Part shown: positions 6,023 to 7,378 of the stretch, one piece after another | Numbering within the stretch: position 1 is the first letter of the stretch | Layout: every line of letters starts with the position of its first letter | Assembly: GCA_017989885.1 (NCBI GenBank) | Contig: JAGNPA010000080.1 | Span: forward strand, 1-7,378 | Reading direction: 5' to 3' | Source of the DNA: Aquabacterium sp. | Lineage (GTDB): Bacteria; Pseudomonadota; Gammaproteobacteria; Burkholderiales; Burkholderiaceae_C | DNA length: 7,378 nt | Translations under genes and position numbers: made by a program | The notes under the pieces: generated by a model | The model's input: the letters and a program-made list of their open reading frames with translations, nothing else | The model's database searches: none | What the model was told of the DNA's origin: nothing

Positions 6023-7378
6023 GTGAGCGCGGTTCCGAACCCTTCCCGGCCCCAGCCGACCTCTCCCCCTGGCCCCTCCCTGGCCCAGGGTCGTTTTCGT
6101 TCAGTAGCCTGGTCGGTGCTGGTGCTGGCAGCCGTCAGCCTGGGCCTGATGGCCTGGTCTCACCTGGGCTGGTACGAGCTGCAGCAGCGCGCCCAGATCC
6201 TCGCCGCGCAACATGTGCCAGGACCGGCGCAAGCGCTGGCCGCCGAGCTTCATGACGCCATTGGCCAGCAGCAGCGACTCGACCTGCTCAAGATGGCCCT
6301 GGTCGGCAGTCTCACCGTCTTGCTCTTGGTGCTCATCGCCCGCGTCCAGCGCCAGCGCGAAGACGTCGTAGGCTCGCTCAAGGCCCGCGAGCACCAACTG
6401 CGCCACAAGTCGCGCATGTACGACTTCCTCAGCCACGTCAACCAGGCGATCGTGCGCGCAGACAGCGAGGCCGACCTGCTACGCCGCGTGTGCGACGTCG
6501 CCGTCGAGCAGGGGCAATTCCGCAAGGCCTGGGTGGCCTTGTTCGACGCGCATGTGCCCCGTCAACTGAACTGCCAGGCGGCCGCCGGCGATCCGCAACC
6601 ACCCAGCGACACCCTGAGCTTTCGCGTCACCCCCGACCCGGTTGCCGAGTTGTCGCAATGCCTGCTGGAAGGACGCTGCTTTCGCACGGCCGACCTGAGC
6701 CAGCACCCGGACCTGCCCCTGTGGGCCAGCCAGGCCATCGCGGCGAACACTCCCGGCTGCGTCATCGTGCCGCTGCTGCGTGACGAGGAACTGGTGGGCC
6801 ACCTGCTGCTGCTCGGTCGCCGGGTCAAAGACCAGGACAGCGAGGAGCTCGCCCTGTTCCAGGACCTCTCTGACGACCTGTCGTTCGCGCTCACCAACCT
6901 GCACCGCGACACCCAGCATGGCCTGACTCAGGAGCGGGTGCGTCTGCACGCTGCCGCGTTGGAAAGCACCCGCGACGGGATGATGGTGCTCAACCGCAAC
7001 CGAGTTCTGGTGTCCATCAACCCGGCGTTCACCACCTTGACCGGCTACGTCGAAGACGAAGCGGTGGGACGCACGCCCGAGTTCCTGTTCCCCGATCAGC
7101 CTGCAGAGCTCATCGAGGAAGTCCGCTCCTACCTCTTGAGCCAGGGAGCCTGGCAGGGCGAGGTCTGGTTCCGCCGCAAGAATGGCGAACTCTTCATGGT
7201 CAAGATGTCGCTGAGCGCCGTCCGCAGCGCCCGCGGGCGTCCGGCTCACTTCGTGGCCATGTTCACAGACATCACGCCGCTGAAGGAAACCGAAGAGCGC
7301 CTGGCGCGCATGGCCCACTTCGACCCGCTCACCGACCTGCCCAACCGCGTCATGATCCAGCAGCGCCTGAGTCACGCG
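6023..7378 (+). CDS. Membrane sensor with GAF, PAS and GGDEF onset (partial)
   Basis: Probably a cyclic-di-GMP signalling enzyme; only the first 452 residues lie in the window. Domains in order: a proline-rich cytoplasmic N-terminus (1-26), a transmembrane helix (about 28-46), a short periplasmic loop (about 47-90), a second helix (about 91-106), a linker with coiled-coil character (about 108-133), a GAF domain (about 134-297, starting FLSHVNQAIVRADSEADLL), a PAS domain (about 307-420, with NPAFTTLTGY and GEVWFRRKNGE), then AHFDPLTDLPNR (431-442), the hallmark beginning of a GGDEF domain. The catalytic GGDEF loop and any following EAL domain lie beyond the edge, so synthase, phosphodiesterase or inactive receptor cannot be decided. 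The start is the GTG at 6023: the frame has a TGA at 5996-5998 and the next Met (residue 43) is inside the first helix. No Shine-Dalgarno is evident; the preceding bases are T-rich. It diverges from the hydrolase gene. Confidence 0.9.
   Translation, partial: MSAVPNPSRPQPTSPPGPSLAQGRFRSVAWSVLVLAAVSLGLMAWSHLGWYELQQRAQILAAQHVPGPAQALAAELHDAIGQQQRLDLLKMALVGSLTVLLLVLIARVQRQREDVVGSLKAREHQLRHKSRMYDFLSHVNQAIVRADSEADLLRRVCDVAVEQGQFRKAWVALFDAHVPRQLNCQAAAGDPQPPSDTLSFRVTPDPVAELSQCLLEGRCFRTADLSQHPDLPLWASQAIAANTPGCVIVPLLRDEELVGHLLLLGRRVKDQDSEELALFQDLSDDLSFALTNLHRDTQHGLTQERVRLHAAALESTRDGMMVLNRNRVLVSINPAFTTLTGYVEDEAVGRTPEFLFPDQPAELIEEVRSYLLSQGAWQGEVWFRRKNGELFMVKMSLSAVRSARGRPAHFVAMFTDITPLKETEERLARMAHFDPLTDLPNRVMIQQRLSHA

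Noticed and set aside
5968..6255. A 95-codon rightward ORF and another at 6490-6783 in a different frame from the sensor.
   Set aside because: They overlap the sensor frame, which carries clear GAF, PAS and GGDEF signals. Their translations are Pro/Arg/Gly/Ala-rich with no domain.
1..7378. A novel defence, mobile or otherwise undescribed system.
   Set aside because: All coding space belongs to recognised families, mostly housekeeping. No toxin-antitoxin pair, nuclease, transposase, repeat array or composition shift was seen.

Overview
The window looks like core chromosomal DNA from a GC-rich betaproteobacterium, probably Burkholderiales (Comamonadaceae-like or a relative). This is an inference from the proteins (class I fructose-1,6-bisphosphatase, gammaproteobacterial-type aminopeptidase N, RF2 with the frameshift site), from strong G/C preference at third codon positions, and from the arrangement of housekeeping genes. 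I see no transposase, phage gene, tRNA, rRNA, CRISPR array or plasmid function, and I did not find a previously undescribed system.

Layout. Four genes run leftward. In transcription order they are an alpha/beta hydrolase (5851 to 4910), prfB (4824 to 3720), pepN (3709 to 1037) and fbp (990 into the left edge). One gene runs rightward, a membrane sensor with GAF, PAS and the start of a GGDEF domain (6023 into the right edge). The hydrolase is separated from prfB by a good intrinsic terminator (4859-4890). prfB and pepN are separated by only 10 nt, with the pepN ribosome binding site directly against the prfB stop codon, so they are very likely cotranscribed. fbp follows pepN after 46 nt with no visible terminator and may belong to the same transcript. 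The hydrolase and the sensor diverge from a 171-nt intergenic region that holds a perfect 6-bp inverted repeat and a candidate promoter.

Function. RF2 terminates translation at UGA and UAA. Its synthesis is autoregulated by a programmed +1 frameshift at codon 28 (CTT TGA C after a CGGAGG Shine-Dalgarno-like element), so the true protein is 367 residues read in two frames. PepN is a zinc aminopeptidase for peptide turnover. Fbp is the gluconeogenic phosphatase. The sensor is probably a cyclic-di-GMP enzyme. No pathway links all five; the grouping looks like ordinary housekeeping neighbourhood.

Both edge genes are cut by the window. fbp lacks only its last few residues; the sensor lacks most of its GGDEF domain and anything after it.
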